Assembly (NCBI GenBank): GCA_002725095.1
Contig: PBQQ01000051.1
Span: forward strand, 1 to 16,577
Direction: 5' to 3'
Length of the DNA stretch: 16,577 bases
DNA from: Gammaproteobacteria bacterium
GTDB taxonomy: Bacteria; Pseudomonadota; Gammaproteobacteria; Pseudomonadales; Azotimanducaceae
This document shows, one piece after another, positions 8,310 to 15,366 of this stretch (the first letter of the stretch is position 1; each line of letters begins with the position of its first letter). The notes under the pieces are model-generated. The model searched no databases and was not told where the DNA came from. It saw only the letters and a list, made by a program, of their open reading frames with translations. A program made the translations under genes and the position numbers.

Positions 8310-8605
8310 GGCTTAACTCTACAAACGTTTAGAAAGGGGTGTAATTGCAGGAAAGCCTAACCGAAGCCTCTGACGATGGACAGACAATGGCGCTTAAACC
8401 TAAACGCGCCACGCGCGCTGACGACCGATTAGCGATCAGGTAAGTGTTTAGTTTTGTTGCTACCGGGAAATTGAGGGAGTAAATTCTTGCATCTGCGCTG
8501 CGGCTAACGCCATGTGCACTGGGGGACAAAAATTAAAAAAGCGCACCGAGGCGCCGTTACGCCGGTTTACAACACCCGCGACTTCAGGCGCTCGCCTTCC
8601 AGTAA

Positions 8606-8633
8606 ACATTAATGTCGCGAAGCACATTAATGC
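8606..8633. promoter_or_regulatory. Two tandem ACATTAATG repeats, possible operator
   Basis: ACATTAATGT (8606-8615) is a perfect 10-bp palindrome. A second copy, ACATTAATGC (8624-8633), starts 18 bases later, so the two lie nearly two helical turns apart. They sit 27-54 bases upstream of the acyl-CoA dehydrogenase ATG, where a repressor could block transcription. This looks like a paired site for a dimeric regulator, but no regulator gene is nearby and I cannot name the factor. Confidence 0.4.
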
Positions 8634-8647
8634 TCTAGAAATAACGT

Positions 8648-8653
8648 AAGGAG
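8648..8653 (+). promoter_or_regulatory. Strong ribosome binding site of the first acyl-CoA dehydrogenase
   Basis: AAGGAG lies 6 nt before the ATG at 8660, a near-ideal Shine-Dalgarno that fixes this start. Confidence 0.75.
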
Positions 8654-8659
8654 CCTGCT

Positions 8660-9853
8660 ATGGACTTATCCTTTGGACCCGAATACGACGACTTCCGCGC
8701 CGACGTGGTGAGCTTTCTGGCCAATAACGCCGACAAAGCACCCAAGGGCAATGACCTGCGGGGCGAGGCCGCTAAAGATTGGCAAAAGTTGTTGATCGAA
8801 AACGGCTACACCTGTCGCACAATCCCTAAAGAGTACGGCGGCTACGGTGCTGAACCAGACATTCTGAAGGCACGCATTATTGCCGAAGAATTTTCGTCGG
8901 CTCGCGTCAACGGAGGCCTCGGTGGTCAGGGCATTTCAATGTTGGTGCCGACGCTCTTGGAAATGGGCACCCAAGAACAAAAAGAACAATTCATTCGTCC
9001 AACGATTCATGGCGATATGCTCTGGTGCCAAGGGTATTCCGAACCCGGCGCGGGTAGCGATCTGGCGAGCCTAACCACATCGGCCGTACTAGACGGCGAC
9101 GAGTGGGTTATCAACGGTCAAAAAATTTGGACCAGCACGGCCCACATTGCTGACTGGATCTTTTGCCTTGTGCGCAGCGAACCCGATGCCCCAAAACATA
9201 AAGGCATCTCATTCCTATTATTCGATATGAAAACGCCCGGCATCGAAGTCCGTCCGCTGGTCGACATGACCGGTGTGGCTAATTTCAACGAAACCTTCTT
9301 TACCGACGTACGCTTGCCTAAGCATCAAATCGTCGGCGAGCGCGGCGAAGGCTGGCAGGTCGCTAACGCCATACTCGGACACGAACGCGAAACCCTTGCT
9401 CCGGCTAACACCGCGCAAACGCGAATCAACGCGTTGATCGAACTGATGAAGCAAGAAACCGTAAACGGCGACGCGCTCATAAACAATCCGGTTTACCGCG
9501 AACGTTTGATGAAAATCCAGGGCAAGGTTATGGCCATGCGCTTTAACGAGTTGCGAATCCTATCTGCCCGTCTTAACCCCGGCCAGGATCCGGGTCTGGC
9601 GCGCATGATTACCAAGCTGGAAGGTACCGAACTGCGCCACGATCTCGAGGGACTGGCCATCGACGTCATGGGAGAAATGGGATTAGCGTATGACGACAAC
9701 CCGCACTTGCGCAATTCCGGCAGTTGGCAGCGCGAGTACATGTACTTCTTGGGCCTGATCATCGGCGGCGGAACATCGCAGATTCAGAAGAACATCATCA
9801 GTGAGCGTGGCCTAGGCATGCCTCGCGAACCTAAATTCGAAAAAGCCAGCTAG
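8660..9853 (+). CDS. Acyl-CoA dehydrogenase, catalytic (alpha) subunit of a likely heteromeric pair
   Basis: This 397-residue protein has the three acyl-CoA dehydrogenase parts: an alpha-helical N-domain, a middle beta-domain with WCQGYSEPGAGSDLAS (122-137) and NGQKIWTS (152-159), and a helical C-domain ending in GGGTSQIQKNIISERGLG (369-386). The usual catalytic glutamate of MCAD-type enzymes (the E of YEGT) is glycine here (G370). A glutamate in ILGHERE (E242) stands at the alternate catalytic site used by long-chain and isovaleryl-CoA dehydrogenases (LxxER) and by heteromeric steroid side-chain enzymes. FAD-dependent alpha,beta-desaturation of an acyl-CoA is expected; chain type is unknown. 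A second dehydrogenase gene follows after 12 bases, so an alpha2beta2 enzyme is likely (inference). Confidence 0.92.
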   Translation: MDLSFGPEYDDFRADVVSFLANNADKAPKGNDLRGEAAKDWQKLLIENGYTCRTIPKEYGGYGAEPDILKARIIAEEFSSARVNGGLGGQGISMLVPTLLEMGTQEQKEQFIRPTIHGDMLWCQGYSEPGAGSDLASLTTSAVLDGDEWVINGQKIWTSTAHIADWIFCLVRSEPDAPKHKGISFLLFDMKTPGIEVRPLVDMTGVANFNETFFTDVRLPKHQIVGERGEGWQVANAILGHERETLAPANTAQTRINALIELMKQETVNGDALINNPVYRERLMKIQGKVMAMRFNELRILSARLNPGQDPGLARMITKLEGTELRHDLEGLAIDVMGEMGLAYDDNPHLRNSGSWQREYMYFLGLIIGGGTSQIQKNIISERGLGMPREPKFEKAS

Positions 9854-9865
9854 GCGGGAGATCAC

Positions 9866-10927
9866 ATGCAATTTGGATTATCAGAAGAGCAGATCTTGCT
9901 GCAAGACAACGTCAACCGCTTTCTTGACGACAACTCGCCGTTGGATCGGGTGCGCACTTACGCTGACGGTGGCGAAGACACAGACATATGGGCAGAACTT
10001 GCAGAACTGGGCATACCCGCGCTATTGATTCCAGAAGCTCAGGGCGGCATCGGGTTACAGCCGATGGATGCAGCTATCGTTGCTGAATGTCTGGGGTCAC
10101 ACATCGCCCCCACCCCGTTTCTTGGATCTGCTGTCATGGCACCCACCGCTCTGGTGGCCAGCGGCGGCGATCATGGCGACCTGTTAGCAGCAATAGCGGC
10201 CGGCACAACTCGAGTGGGCATCGCGTTTGGAGAAGCGATCAAGCGCCGCAACGATGCAGGAGTAACGGTTAAGGACGGCCGCATGTCGGGCACGTCGATG
10301 TACGCCTTCGATGCACAAGCCGACGTCTACCTGGTCGCAGATCAGCATCAGCACATATATCTGGTGCGGGCCGACGATCCCGGGCTAACGCGATCGCATC
10401 TGGCTACGGTAGACAAAACTCGTCGTACTGTGGAATTAGAGTACAACAACGTTGCCGCCGAAACGGTAAGTACCGCAGCCAGCGTATTCGAAGCCGCTAT
10501 AGATATGGGCCGAGTGGCGCTCGCTGCCGACACACTTGGTGCGGCGCAAAATATGCTCGACCAAGCCGTGGAGTACGCCAAACAGCGAGAGCAGTTCAAC
10601 CGCCCTATTGGCAGTTTTCAGGCGGTAAAACATATGTGCGCAGAAATGGCTGCAGAATTGGAACCGTGCCGATCCATGGTTTGGTTCGCAGGGCACGCAT
10701 TAGCGGAACTGCCCGAAGAAGCTCGCGTCACCGCCTGTCATACTAAGGCTCACCTCGCTGAGGTAGGCCAATTTGTCGCCAAGACATCAACGGAAGTGCA
10801 CGGCGGCATGGGCTTTACTGATCTAGTGGGTTTGCACTATTGGTTTAAGCGCATAGGCGCAAACCGACAATGGCTTGGCGCACCTGAATTCGTGCGCGAA
10901 GAAGCTGCGGTCCTGCAAGGCATCTGA
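9866..10927 (+). CDS. Acyl-CoA dehydrogenase-like beta subunit, apparently lacking catalytic glutamate
   Basis: This 353-residue acyl-CoA dehydrogenase homologue is shorter than its neighbour, and its middle domain is divergent. The C-domain keeps the FAD-contacting segment YAKQREQFNRPIGSFQAVKH (237-256) and VHGGMGFTDLVGLHYWFKR (311-329). There is no YEG-type C-terminal glutamate, and the alternate site aligned with LxxER reads DMGRVALA (213-220), with glycine (G215) in place of glutamate. It thus seems to have no catalytic base of its own. This is the known pattern for the non-catalytic partner of alpha2beta2 acyl-CoA dehydrogenases, which still helps bind FAD. The ATG at 9866 follows GGGAG, and the upstream stop lies 12 bases before, so both genes are one operon. 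Confidence 0.9.
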   Translation: MQFGLSEEQILLQDNVNRFLDDNSPLDRVRTYADGGEDTDIWAELAELGIPALLIPEAQGGIGLQPMDAAIVAECLGSHIAPTPFLGSAVMAPTALVASGGDHGDLLAAIAAGTTRVGIAFGEAIKRRNDAGVTVKDGRMSGTSMYAFDAQADVYLVADQHQHIYLVRADDPGLTRSHLATVDKTRRTVELEYNNVAAETVSTAASVFEAAIDMGRVALAADTLGAAQNMLDQAVEYAKQREQFNRPIGSFQAVKHMCAEMAAELEPCRSMVWFAGHALAELPEEARVTACHTKAHLAEVGQFVAKTSTEVHGGMGFTDLVGLHYWFKRIGANRQWLGAPEFVREEAAVLQGI

Positions 10928-10934
10928 GTACAAT

Positions 10935-10954
10935 AGCCCCATCTCGGTGGGGCT
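10935..10954 (+). terminator. Hairpin after the acyl-CoA dehydrogenase operon
   Basis: AGCCCCA (10935-10941) and TGGGGCT (10948-10954) form a perfect 7-bp GC-rich stem with a 6-base loop (TCTCGG), starting 8 bases past the stop codon. The following GACTTCTCTTCAATTTT is only moderately T-rich, so termination may be partial. The remaining bases up to 11048 show no gene. Confidence 0.55.
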
Positions 10955-11048
10955 GACTTCTCTTCAATTTTCGCCTTTAGACTCTTTCTGGCCACTTACC
11001 TGCACTCGCCATAACGCGATTGAGCATCGGCAAGTCAGCAGTCTTGCG

Positions 11049-11768
11049 TTAATGATTCAACTCATAGAGCAACGCGTTGCCCTGCTTACCACAAACAGTG
11101 GCCAAGCCACCGTGCCGCAAACAATAGGCCAGTTGTCGCGCCAGCCAAACCGGCTGACCCATCGCGGTGGCAAGATCCTGAGTAGAAAACGGCGTTTGCA
11201 ACGGCGTTTGCACGAATTGCAACAGGTCTTCTAGAGTATCGATACGCAAACGATCCACCAGTTCCACCAAATGACGACCACGTGTACGCCAACCACCGCG
11301 ACCGCGTCGAGCCTTGGCATCAAAAACGCTGTGCTGTTCTTCTTCGATCAGCGCCACTTCTACCGCAAAGTTCGGGTGATTGAGCAAACTGGGTAGATAA
11401 ACTAATTCACTGAGAATATGGCAAAGCTTGCCCTTCTTCGGCGATTTGCGGCGTATAACCTCGCCGCTCTGCAGATCTTTTAATCGCACCAATGTCTTTT
11501 GCGCGGCAATAGGGTGCACTAAGACAACTGGGCATTGCTCCGCAAGCGCACGCATCTTGCGCTCCAGACCACTAAAGCTCGACGTTTGTATTTCGAAAAT
11601 CGTACCGTCGCGCACGACATCCGCGACAAAGCCAGAAAACGGCACTTCGAATTGTGCGTCGCCGCCGCCGTAATGTTGCTTTAGCGCGGCATGCAGCGCG
11701 CCTTCATTTAACAGGCCAATAGACGGTGATGTTTCTGTCACGCGCAATGCCAACCGTTGCGAAGACAT
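11049..11768 (-). CDS. Uncharacterised protein: putative PD-(D/E)xK-like nuclease with winged-helix C-terminus
   Basis: I do not recognise this 239-residue protein as a named family. Its N-terminal part has the layout of a PD-(D/E)xK nuclease-like fold: a helix with E22 (NEGALHAALKQHY), a strand with D50 (GFVADVV), then E59-I-Q61 (TIFEIQTSSF), followed by a helix and a hydrophobic strand VVLVHPI (81-87). The usual lysine is glutamine (ExQ), as in some nuclease families. A basic patch lies at 151-166 (AKARRGRGGWRTRGRH). The last 50 residues (STQDLATAMG...WLARQLAYCLRHGGLATV) look like a winged helix-turn-helix. DNA binding or cleavage is inferred from this pattern, not shown. A 4-codon tandem duplication gives QTPLQTPF (187-194) in the linker. 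It is single on its strand, divergent from the small beta protein. The ATG at 11768 has a weak ribosome site. Confidence 0.75.
   Translation of the reverse strand: MSSQRLALRVTETSPSIGLLNEGALHAALKQHYGGGDAQFEVPFSGFVADVVRDGTIFEIQTSSFSGLERKMRALAEQCPVVLVHPIAAQKTLVRLKDLQSGEVIRRKSPKKGKLCHILSELVYLPSLLNHPNFAVEVALIEEEQHSVFDAKARRGRGGWRTRGRHLVELVDRLRIDTLEDLLQFVQTPLQTPFSTQDLATAMGQPVWLARQLAYCLRHGGLATVCGKQGNALLYELNH
11188..11211. repeat. Perfect 12-bp tandem duplication inside the nuclease-like gene
   Basis: AACGGCGTTTGC occurs twice head to tail (11188-11199 and 11200-11211). It is in frame and encodes QTP(L/F) twice, in the linker before the winged-helix part, so it changes length without breaking the gene. 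Confidence 0.8.
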
Positions 11769-11815
11769 CAGTATGCCACGACCAAATTCAACGCTCGGCA
11801 GTTCTTTTGCCCGCC

Positions 11816-11830
11816 GTATATATGATACTT
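11816..11830 (+). promoter_or_regulatory. Possible -10 region for the small protein / carboxyltransferase operon
   Basis: An AT-rich block GTATATATGATACTT, with TATGAT at 11821-11826, lies about 50 bases before the ATG at 11876, between divergent genes. No good -35 box is visible at the normal spacing, so this is a weak guess. Confidence 0.25.
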
Positions 11831-11863
11831 TGCGGCTGCAACTTATTTAGCGATAACAAAACT

Positions 11864-11869
11864 AAGGAG
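11864..11869 (+). promoter_or_regulatory. Ribosome binding site deciding the start of the 99-residue protein
   Basis: AAGGAG lies 6 nt before the ATG at 11876. The open frame extends upstream to 11726, into the divergent gene, but those earlier ATGs have no comparable site. The start at 11876 is therefore preferred. Confidence 0.75.
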
Positions 11870-11875
11870 ACCCAC

Positions 11876-12175
11876 ATGAGCGCAGCAGGTACTTGGAACA
11901 CCACCATCAACACGCCCATGGGCGCGCAAAATGGCACCCTAGAACTGACTGTCGATGGCAGCGACTTGAACGGAAAAATGTCCAGCCCGCAAGGCGAGAT
12001 GGCAATCGAAAACGGTTCCATAGATGGCGATACGTTGTCATGGAAGGCCTCCATTACCGCGCCGATGCCGATGACACTGGAATTTACTGCAACCGTCGAC
12101 GGCGATGCGATTACCGGCACGGTTAAATTAGGCGCCTTTGGCGAAGCAGAGATATCTGGCACGCGCGCAAGCTAA
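11876..12175 (+). CDS. Small beta-strand-rich protein of unknown function
   Basis: The 99-residue product starts MSAAGTW and has regular alternating strands with glycine turns: GTLELTVDGSDLNGKM (20-35), MAIENGSIDGDTLSWKA (42-58), TLEFTATVDGDAITGTVKLG (67-86) and GEAEISGTR (89-97). The repeated pattern 'vdGd.l.g' resembles small beta-barrel or beta-sandwich domains seen as hypothetical proteins, or attached to amidohydrolases and other enzymes. It has no signal peptide from this start, so it is probably cytoplasmic. It ends 20 bases before the carboxyltransferase gene and almost surely shares its transcript, suggesting a supporting role such as a ligand-binding or accessory subunit (inference). 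I cannot assign a biochemical function. Confidence 0.8.
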   Translation: MSAAGTWNTTINTPMGAQNGTLELTVDGSDLNGKMSSPQGEMAIENGSIDGDTLSWKASITAPMPMTLEFTATVDGDAITGTVKLGAFGEAEISGTRAS

Positions 12176-12195
12176 CCAAACACGGGGGAGGTGTT

Positions 12196-13746
12196 ATGAG
12201 CTGGGACAAAGAAATCGACGAAATGCAGGCCCGCGAGGCTTTGGCATTTGAAATGGGCGGTGCCGAAAAGGTCGCGCGTCAGCATGAATTCAACAAACTC
12301 ACCATTCGCGAGCGCATTGACCACATTGCTGACAACGAGAGTTTTCACGAAATAGGCACCCTTGCGGGTGTCGGTGAATACGACGACAACGGCAATCTAA
12401 AGGCCTTTACCCCGTCGAACTTTGTCTTCGGCACCGCAGATATCGACGGCCGACCGGTGATCCTCTCGGGCGACGACTTTACCGTACGCGGCGGCTCAGC
12501 CGACGCATCCATACCGGGCAAACGCGCCCGCGCTGAAGGTTTGGCCGTCGAGCTACGCCTACCGCATATTCGGCTGGTTGACGGTATGGGCGGCGGCGGC
12601 TCGGTTAAAACTATTGAAATGGCAGGGCGGACTTACATACCAGAGGTTCGCGGATGGGAAACCATCGTTCAGCACTTAGCGGTCGCACCTTCCGTATCTT
12701 TAGCGCTGGGCTCAGTCGCCGGCATTGGGGCCGCTCGAGTAGCCTCCTCTCATTACTCAATCATTGTGCGCGACAGTGCACAGATGATGATCGCAGGCCC
12801 AGCGCTGGTAGATTGGGCAAGTCTGGGTGATGTCAGCAAAGAGGAGTTGGGCTCTTACAAAATCCACACCCGTAACGGTGCGATAGACGACGAGGCCGCG
12901 ACCGAGCAGCAAGCCTTTGCTATGGCACGACAGTTTTTATCCTACCTGCCAAGCAGCGCAGATGAACTGCCGCCGGTTGCAGACTGCACAGACGACCCAA
13001 ATCGTGCGGACGACGCGCTGTTGAGCTTGGTCCCTAAGGATCCGCGCCAAGTCTACAAAATGCACACTCTATTAGAGTCCGTGTGTGACAAAGGTTCCTT
13101 CTTCGAGGTGGGTCGTAACTGGGGTCGGTCCATTATCACCGGGCTGGCGCGCTTTGGCGGAATCCCGGTGGCGATATTCGCGGAAAACCCGAGAGTTTAT
13201 GGTGGCGCGTGGACGGCGGACGCTTCACGTAAGTTAACTCGACTGCTCGATATGGCCGCCACCTTTCATTTACCGGTCATCCATCTTGAAGATTGCCCTG
13301 GATTCTTAATCGGTAAGCAATCCGAAGAAGAAGCGACCATACGCTATGGCTCTACCGCGTTGGCCGCGCTAGGACAATGCACCACCCCGTTTTGTTGCAT
13401 TGTTATCCGCAAGGCTTTTGGCGTCGCTGGGGCTGCCAACCACAAACCCGGCAGCCACCATATGCGCGCCGCTTGGCCATCGGGCGACTGGGGCTCATTG
13501 CCTATCGAGGGTGGTATTGAAGTGGCGTACAAAGCCGAAATCGCCGAGGCCGAAAACCCCGACGAGCATCTGGCGAAAATTAAAGACCGACTTAATCGAT
13601 TGCGTTCGCCCTACCGTTCGGCAGAATTTTTTGAAATCGAAGAAATCATTGATCCACGTCAGACGCGACGCTATCTCTGCGAATGGGCCAAGCTCGCGCG
13701 TAAAGCGGTGCGCACCGATCCGCCTAACTTTGGCTATCGCCCCTAG
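12196..13746 (+). CDS. Acyl-CoA carboxylase carboxyltransferase (beta) subunit, without adjacent biotin carboxylase
   Basis: The 516-residue protein has two crotonase-like carboxyltransferase halves. The N-half includes FVFGTADIDGRPVILSGDDFT (76-96), a glycine-rich DGMGGGGSVKT (129-139) where PccB-type enzymes usually have DSGGAR, the oxyanion segment GSVAGIGAARVASSHYS (172-188) and LGSYKIH (218-224). The C-half includes GLARFGGIPVAIFAENP (316-332), LEDCPGFLIGKQSEEEATIR (364-383) and a C-terminal EIIDPRQTRRYL (483-494). Length matches propionyl- or methylcrotonyl-CoA carboxylase beta subunits. It moves a carboxyl group from carboxybiotin to an acyl-CoA, so it needs a biotin carboxylase/carrier subunit, which is not next to it. 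The 1117-residue enzyme in this window has its own carboxyltransferase. GGGGGAGG lies about 6 nt before the ATG. Co-transcribed with the 99-residue protein and probably the phosphatase. Confidence 0.9.
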   Translation: MSWDKEIDEMQAREALAFEMGGAEKVARQHEFNKLTIRERIDHIADNESFHEIGTLAGVGEYDDNGNLKAFTPSNFVFGTADIDGRPVILSGDDFTVRGGSADASIPGKRARAEGLAVELRLPHIRLVDGMGGGGSVKTIEMAGRTYIPEVRGWETIVQHLAVAPSVSLALGSVAGIGAARVASSHYSIIVRDSAQMMIAGPALVDWASLGDVSKEELGSYKIHTRNGAIDDEAATEQQAFAMARQFLSYLPSSADELPPVADCTDDPNRADDALLSLVPKDPRQVYKMHTLLESVCDKGSFFEVGRNWGRSIITGLARFGGIPVAIFAENPRVYGGAWTADASRKLTRLLDMAATFHLPVIHLEDCPGFLIGKQSEEEATIRYGSTALAALGQCTTPFCCIVIRKAFGVAGAANHKPGSHHMRAAWPSGDWGSLPIEGGIEVAYKAEIAEAENPDEHLAKIKDRLNRLRSPYRSAEFFEIEEIIDPRQTRRYLCEWAKLARKAVRTDPPNFGYRP

Positions 13747-13789
13747 TCGCAGTGGTTGCCTTACACCAGAACCATAGAGCAACAAAAAC

Positions 13790-14476
13790 ATGAGTGAATA
13801 TCGACAACACAGCTACCAAGCTCCAGCCGGCGCAACGGAAATCCTTTTGGTGCGCCATGGCGAGTCCCGTGCGGCATCTGCTGCAAACCCGTTCCCCCTC
13901 GTAGACGGCCACGGCGATCCGGAATTGCATGCTAATGGGGAACAACAGGCGATATTGGTCGGAGAACGACTGCGTCATGAGGCGATAAGCGCCATCTATG
14001 TTTCCAACCTGCAACGCACACAACAAACCGCAGCACCGTTAAGCCAGCACCTCAACTTGGAACCTGTAATCGATGCGGACTTGCGCGAAGTGTTCTTGGG
14101 CGAATGGGAAGGCGGCGTTATGCGCATCCGCGCGGCTGCAGGCGATCCAATTTTTACGCAAATGCAGGAACAACAACGTTGGGATGTCATTCCAGGCGGC
14201 GAAAGCTGGGACACCCTCAATACCCGGCTTATGCGCGGCCTGCAGCGAATACACAGCGCCCATCCGGACGAAAAGGTAGTCGCCGTAGTGCACGGTGGAG
14301 TCATCGGGCACTTAGTTGCCTACGCCAGCGGTGCCCAGCCGTTCGCGTTTAACGGTGCGGATAACGGTTCGATCACGCATATCGTAATGCTCGGCGATCA
14401 AATCAAAGTGCGTTCGTTTAATGACAGCGCCCATGTGCAAAGCACACTGCATGACGGCAGCGGGCAGTTGACCTAA
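13790..14476 (+). CDS. Histidine phosphatase family protein (phosphoglycerate mutase-like)
   Basis: The 228-residue protein carries the branch-1 histidine phosphatase signature VRHGES (21-26), with H23 as the expected phosphoryl acceptor. R76 in NLQRTQQTA, the acid E100 in LREVFLGEWEGG, and the second catalytic histidine H168 in VVHGGVIGH complete the active site. Typical family reactions are removal of phosphate from small metabolites; the substrate cannot be told from the sequence. A role in releasing a phosphate from a CoA- or sugar-linked intermediate is only speculative. The gene starts 43 bases after the carboxyltransferase stop, has a poor Shine-Dalgarno, and ends at a stem-loop, so it is likely the last gene of that operon. 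Confidence 0.9.
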   Translation: MSEYRQHSYQAPAGATEILLVRHGESRAASAANPFPLVDGHGDPELHANGEQQAILVGERLRHEAISAIYVSNLQRTQQTAAPLSQHLNLEPVIDADLREVFLGEWEGGVMRIRAAAGDPIFTQMQEQQRWDVIPGGESWDTLNTRLMRGLQRIHSAHPDEKVVAVVHGGVIGHLVAYASGAQPFAFNGADNGSITHIVMLGDQIKVRSFNDSAHVQSTLHDGSGQLT

Positions 14477-14494
14477 CCGTATCCTGGGAAATCA

Positions 14495-14514
14495 GCGCCT
14501 TAGACAAAAGGCGC
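14495..14514. terminator. Perfect stem-loop between convergent genes, likely bidirectional terminator
   Basis: GCGCCTT (14495-14501) and AAGGCGC (14508-14514) form a perfect 7-bp stem with loop AGACAA. It lies 18 bases past the phosphatase stop and 12 bases past the stop of the converging oxidoreductase. The T-rich tract CTTATTTATT follows on the plus side after seven bases (14515-14521). On the minus side the flank (TGATTTCC) is only mildly T-rich. Confidence 0.6.
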
Positions 14515-14526
14515 CGAGAGCCTTAT

Positions 14527-15363
14527 TTATTGGGCAGAAGTGTCAGCTTGCGCCAAGGCGTCGAGCAACATATCCAGACCTGCGGGTGGTTGGCCCTTAA
14601 ACTCGCTTAAACGCGCGTACAGTTCGGCCGCTCCAATATGGAACTCTGGCGGCAGTCCGCAGTCTGCGAACGTTGCGCTGATCTGTTCCATCTCTCCGGC
14701 AAAGCGCCAGGCTTTTGGCGAAATAGCTTTAGCTGTCGCCTCGCTGCGCTGGCTCAAGGCAGGAAGAGACTGCGCCCATTCACTGCGCAGCGCATCAAGT
14801 ACGCCACTGCGGTGCGCCAACGCGTTAACCGCCAGTAACAAAGCTGAATGCCCTTTGGTATAAGCCGCATAAGCCATCTTCAAGGCTGATGCAGCGACTT
14901 CGTTTGCCGCCTCCGGTAGCGCAATCACCTCCAACACGCCACCTTGAAACCAGCCGGCTACGGTGGCCGCGTGTGCGCCCGATAAATACATACGCGTGGT
15001 CCCCGACTGCCAAGCGGGCGGCCCGATAATGCCTCCGTCCACAAAAGCAGCGCCCATTAACTGAGAAATTTCCAACGCAGTTGCCGGCGCTATGGCGTTA
15101 GCGTCGACATAAAAACCTTCAAACGCGCACGCGTGAACCGCTTGCGCTTGCGCCAACGCGCTGGCCGGCGGACATACGCTAATAAGCACCTCCGCCCAGG
15201 CCGCCAAATCATCAAGCTGTGGGAATTCTTGGAACTCTACCGCACGCATCCGGCTGTGTTCACTGCGTCCCGCGCTACTCCATGCGACCTCATGATCGCT
15301 GGCAAGTAGGCTCGCAGCGACGCTGGCCCCCATTTCCCCGGGATGCAGAACACCGACACGCAT
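14527..15363 (-). CDS. NAD(P)-dependent oxidoreductase, 6-phosphogluconate / beta-hydroxyacid dehydrogenase-like (DUF1932 type)
   Basis: The 278-residue protein begins with a Rossmann motif (MRVGVLHPGEMGASVAASLL), where the glycine pattern GxxxxGxMG resembles beta-hydroxyacid dehydrogenases. It continues with VLISVCPP (59-66), YVDANAIAPAT (85-95) and FVDGGIIGPPAW (107-118), each at a family-typical place. The helical C-terminal part contains ALKMAYAAYTKG (160-171), with K162 at the position of the catalytic lysine. It resembles the 'phosphogluconate dehydrogenase NAD-binding, putative C-terminal' (DUF1932) type rather than true Gnd. The substrate is unknown. The gene starts 3 bases after the stop of the upstream M20 amidohydrolase on the same strand, so the two are an operon, and ends facing the phosphatase gene across the stem-loop. 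Confidence 0.85.
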   Translation of the reverse strand: MRVGVLHPGEMGASVAASLLASDHEVAWSSAGRSEHSRMRAVEFQEFPQLDDLAAWAEVLISVCPPASALAQAQAVHACAFEGFYVDANAIAPATALEISQLMGAAFVDGGIIGPPAWQSGTTRMYLSGAHAATVAGWFQGGVLEVIALPEAANEVAASALKMAYAAYTKGHSALLLAVNALAHRSGVLDALRSEWAQSLPALSQRSEATAKAISPKAWRFAGEMEQISATFADCGLPPEFHIGAAELYARLSEFKGQPPAGLDMLLDALAQADTSAQ

Positions 15364-15366
15364 AGC

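Larger units (their letters stand above)
8310..8659. other. 350-bp divergent intergenic region
   Basis: This gap separates the divergent dUTPase operon and acyl-CoA dehydrogenase pair, so it must hold promoters for both. I see no convincing gene: the only open frame (66 codons, minus strand, 8329-8529) lacks family resemblance and a good ribosome site. Near the dUTPase end is an 8-bp palindrome AAACGTTT (8323-8330). Near the other end are two ATTAAT-centred repeats, listed separately. I could not identify clear -35/-10 boxes for either side. Confidence 0.6.

Noticed and set aside
8323..8330. AAACGTTT palindrome upstream of the dUTPase, resembling half of a fatty-acid regulator (PsrA-type) site
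   Set aside because: Only 8 bp are symmetric and there is no spacer as in the known PsrA consensus. An 8-bp palindrome arises easily by chance.
8329..8529. 66-codon minus-strand frame in the divergent intergenic region
   Set aside because: No ribosome site, no family resemblance, and it would overlap the expected dUTPase promoter region.
11726..11875. Upstream extension of the 99-residue protein with a lipoprotein-like CGC motif (VYMILCGCNLF)
   Set aside because: It resembles a lipobox, but the -2 residue would be cysteine. The extension overlaps the divergent gene, and the strong AAGGAG directly before ATG 11876 makes the shorter start far better.
12196..13746. The second carboxyltransferase as a partner of the 1117-residue carboxylase
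   Set aside because: That enzyme already contains a complete carboxyltransferase domain and lies in a separate operon, so a direct partnership is not supported.
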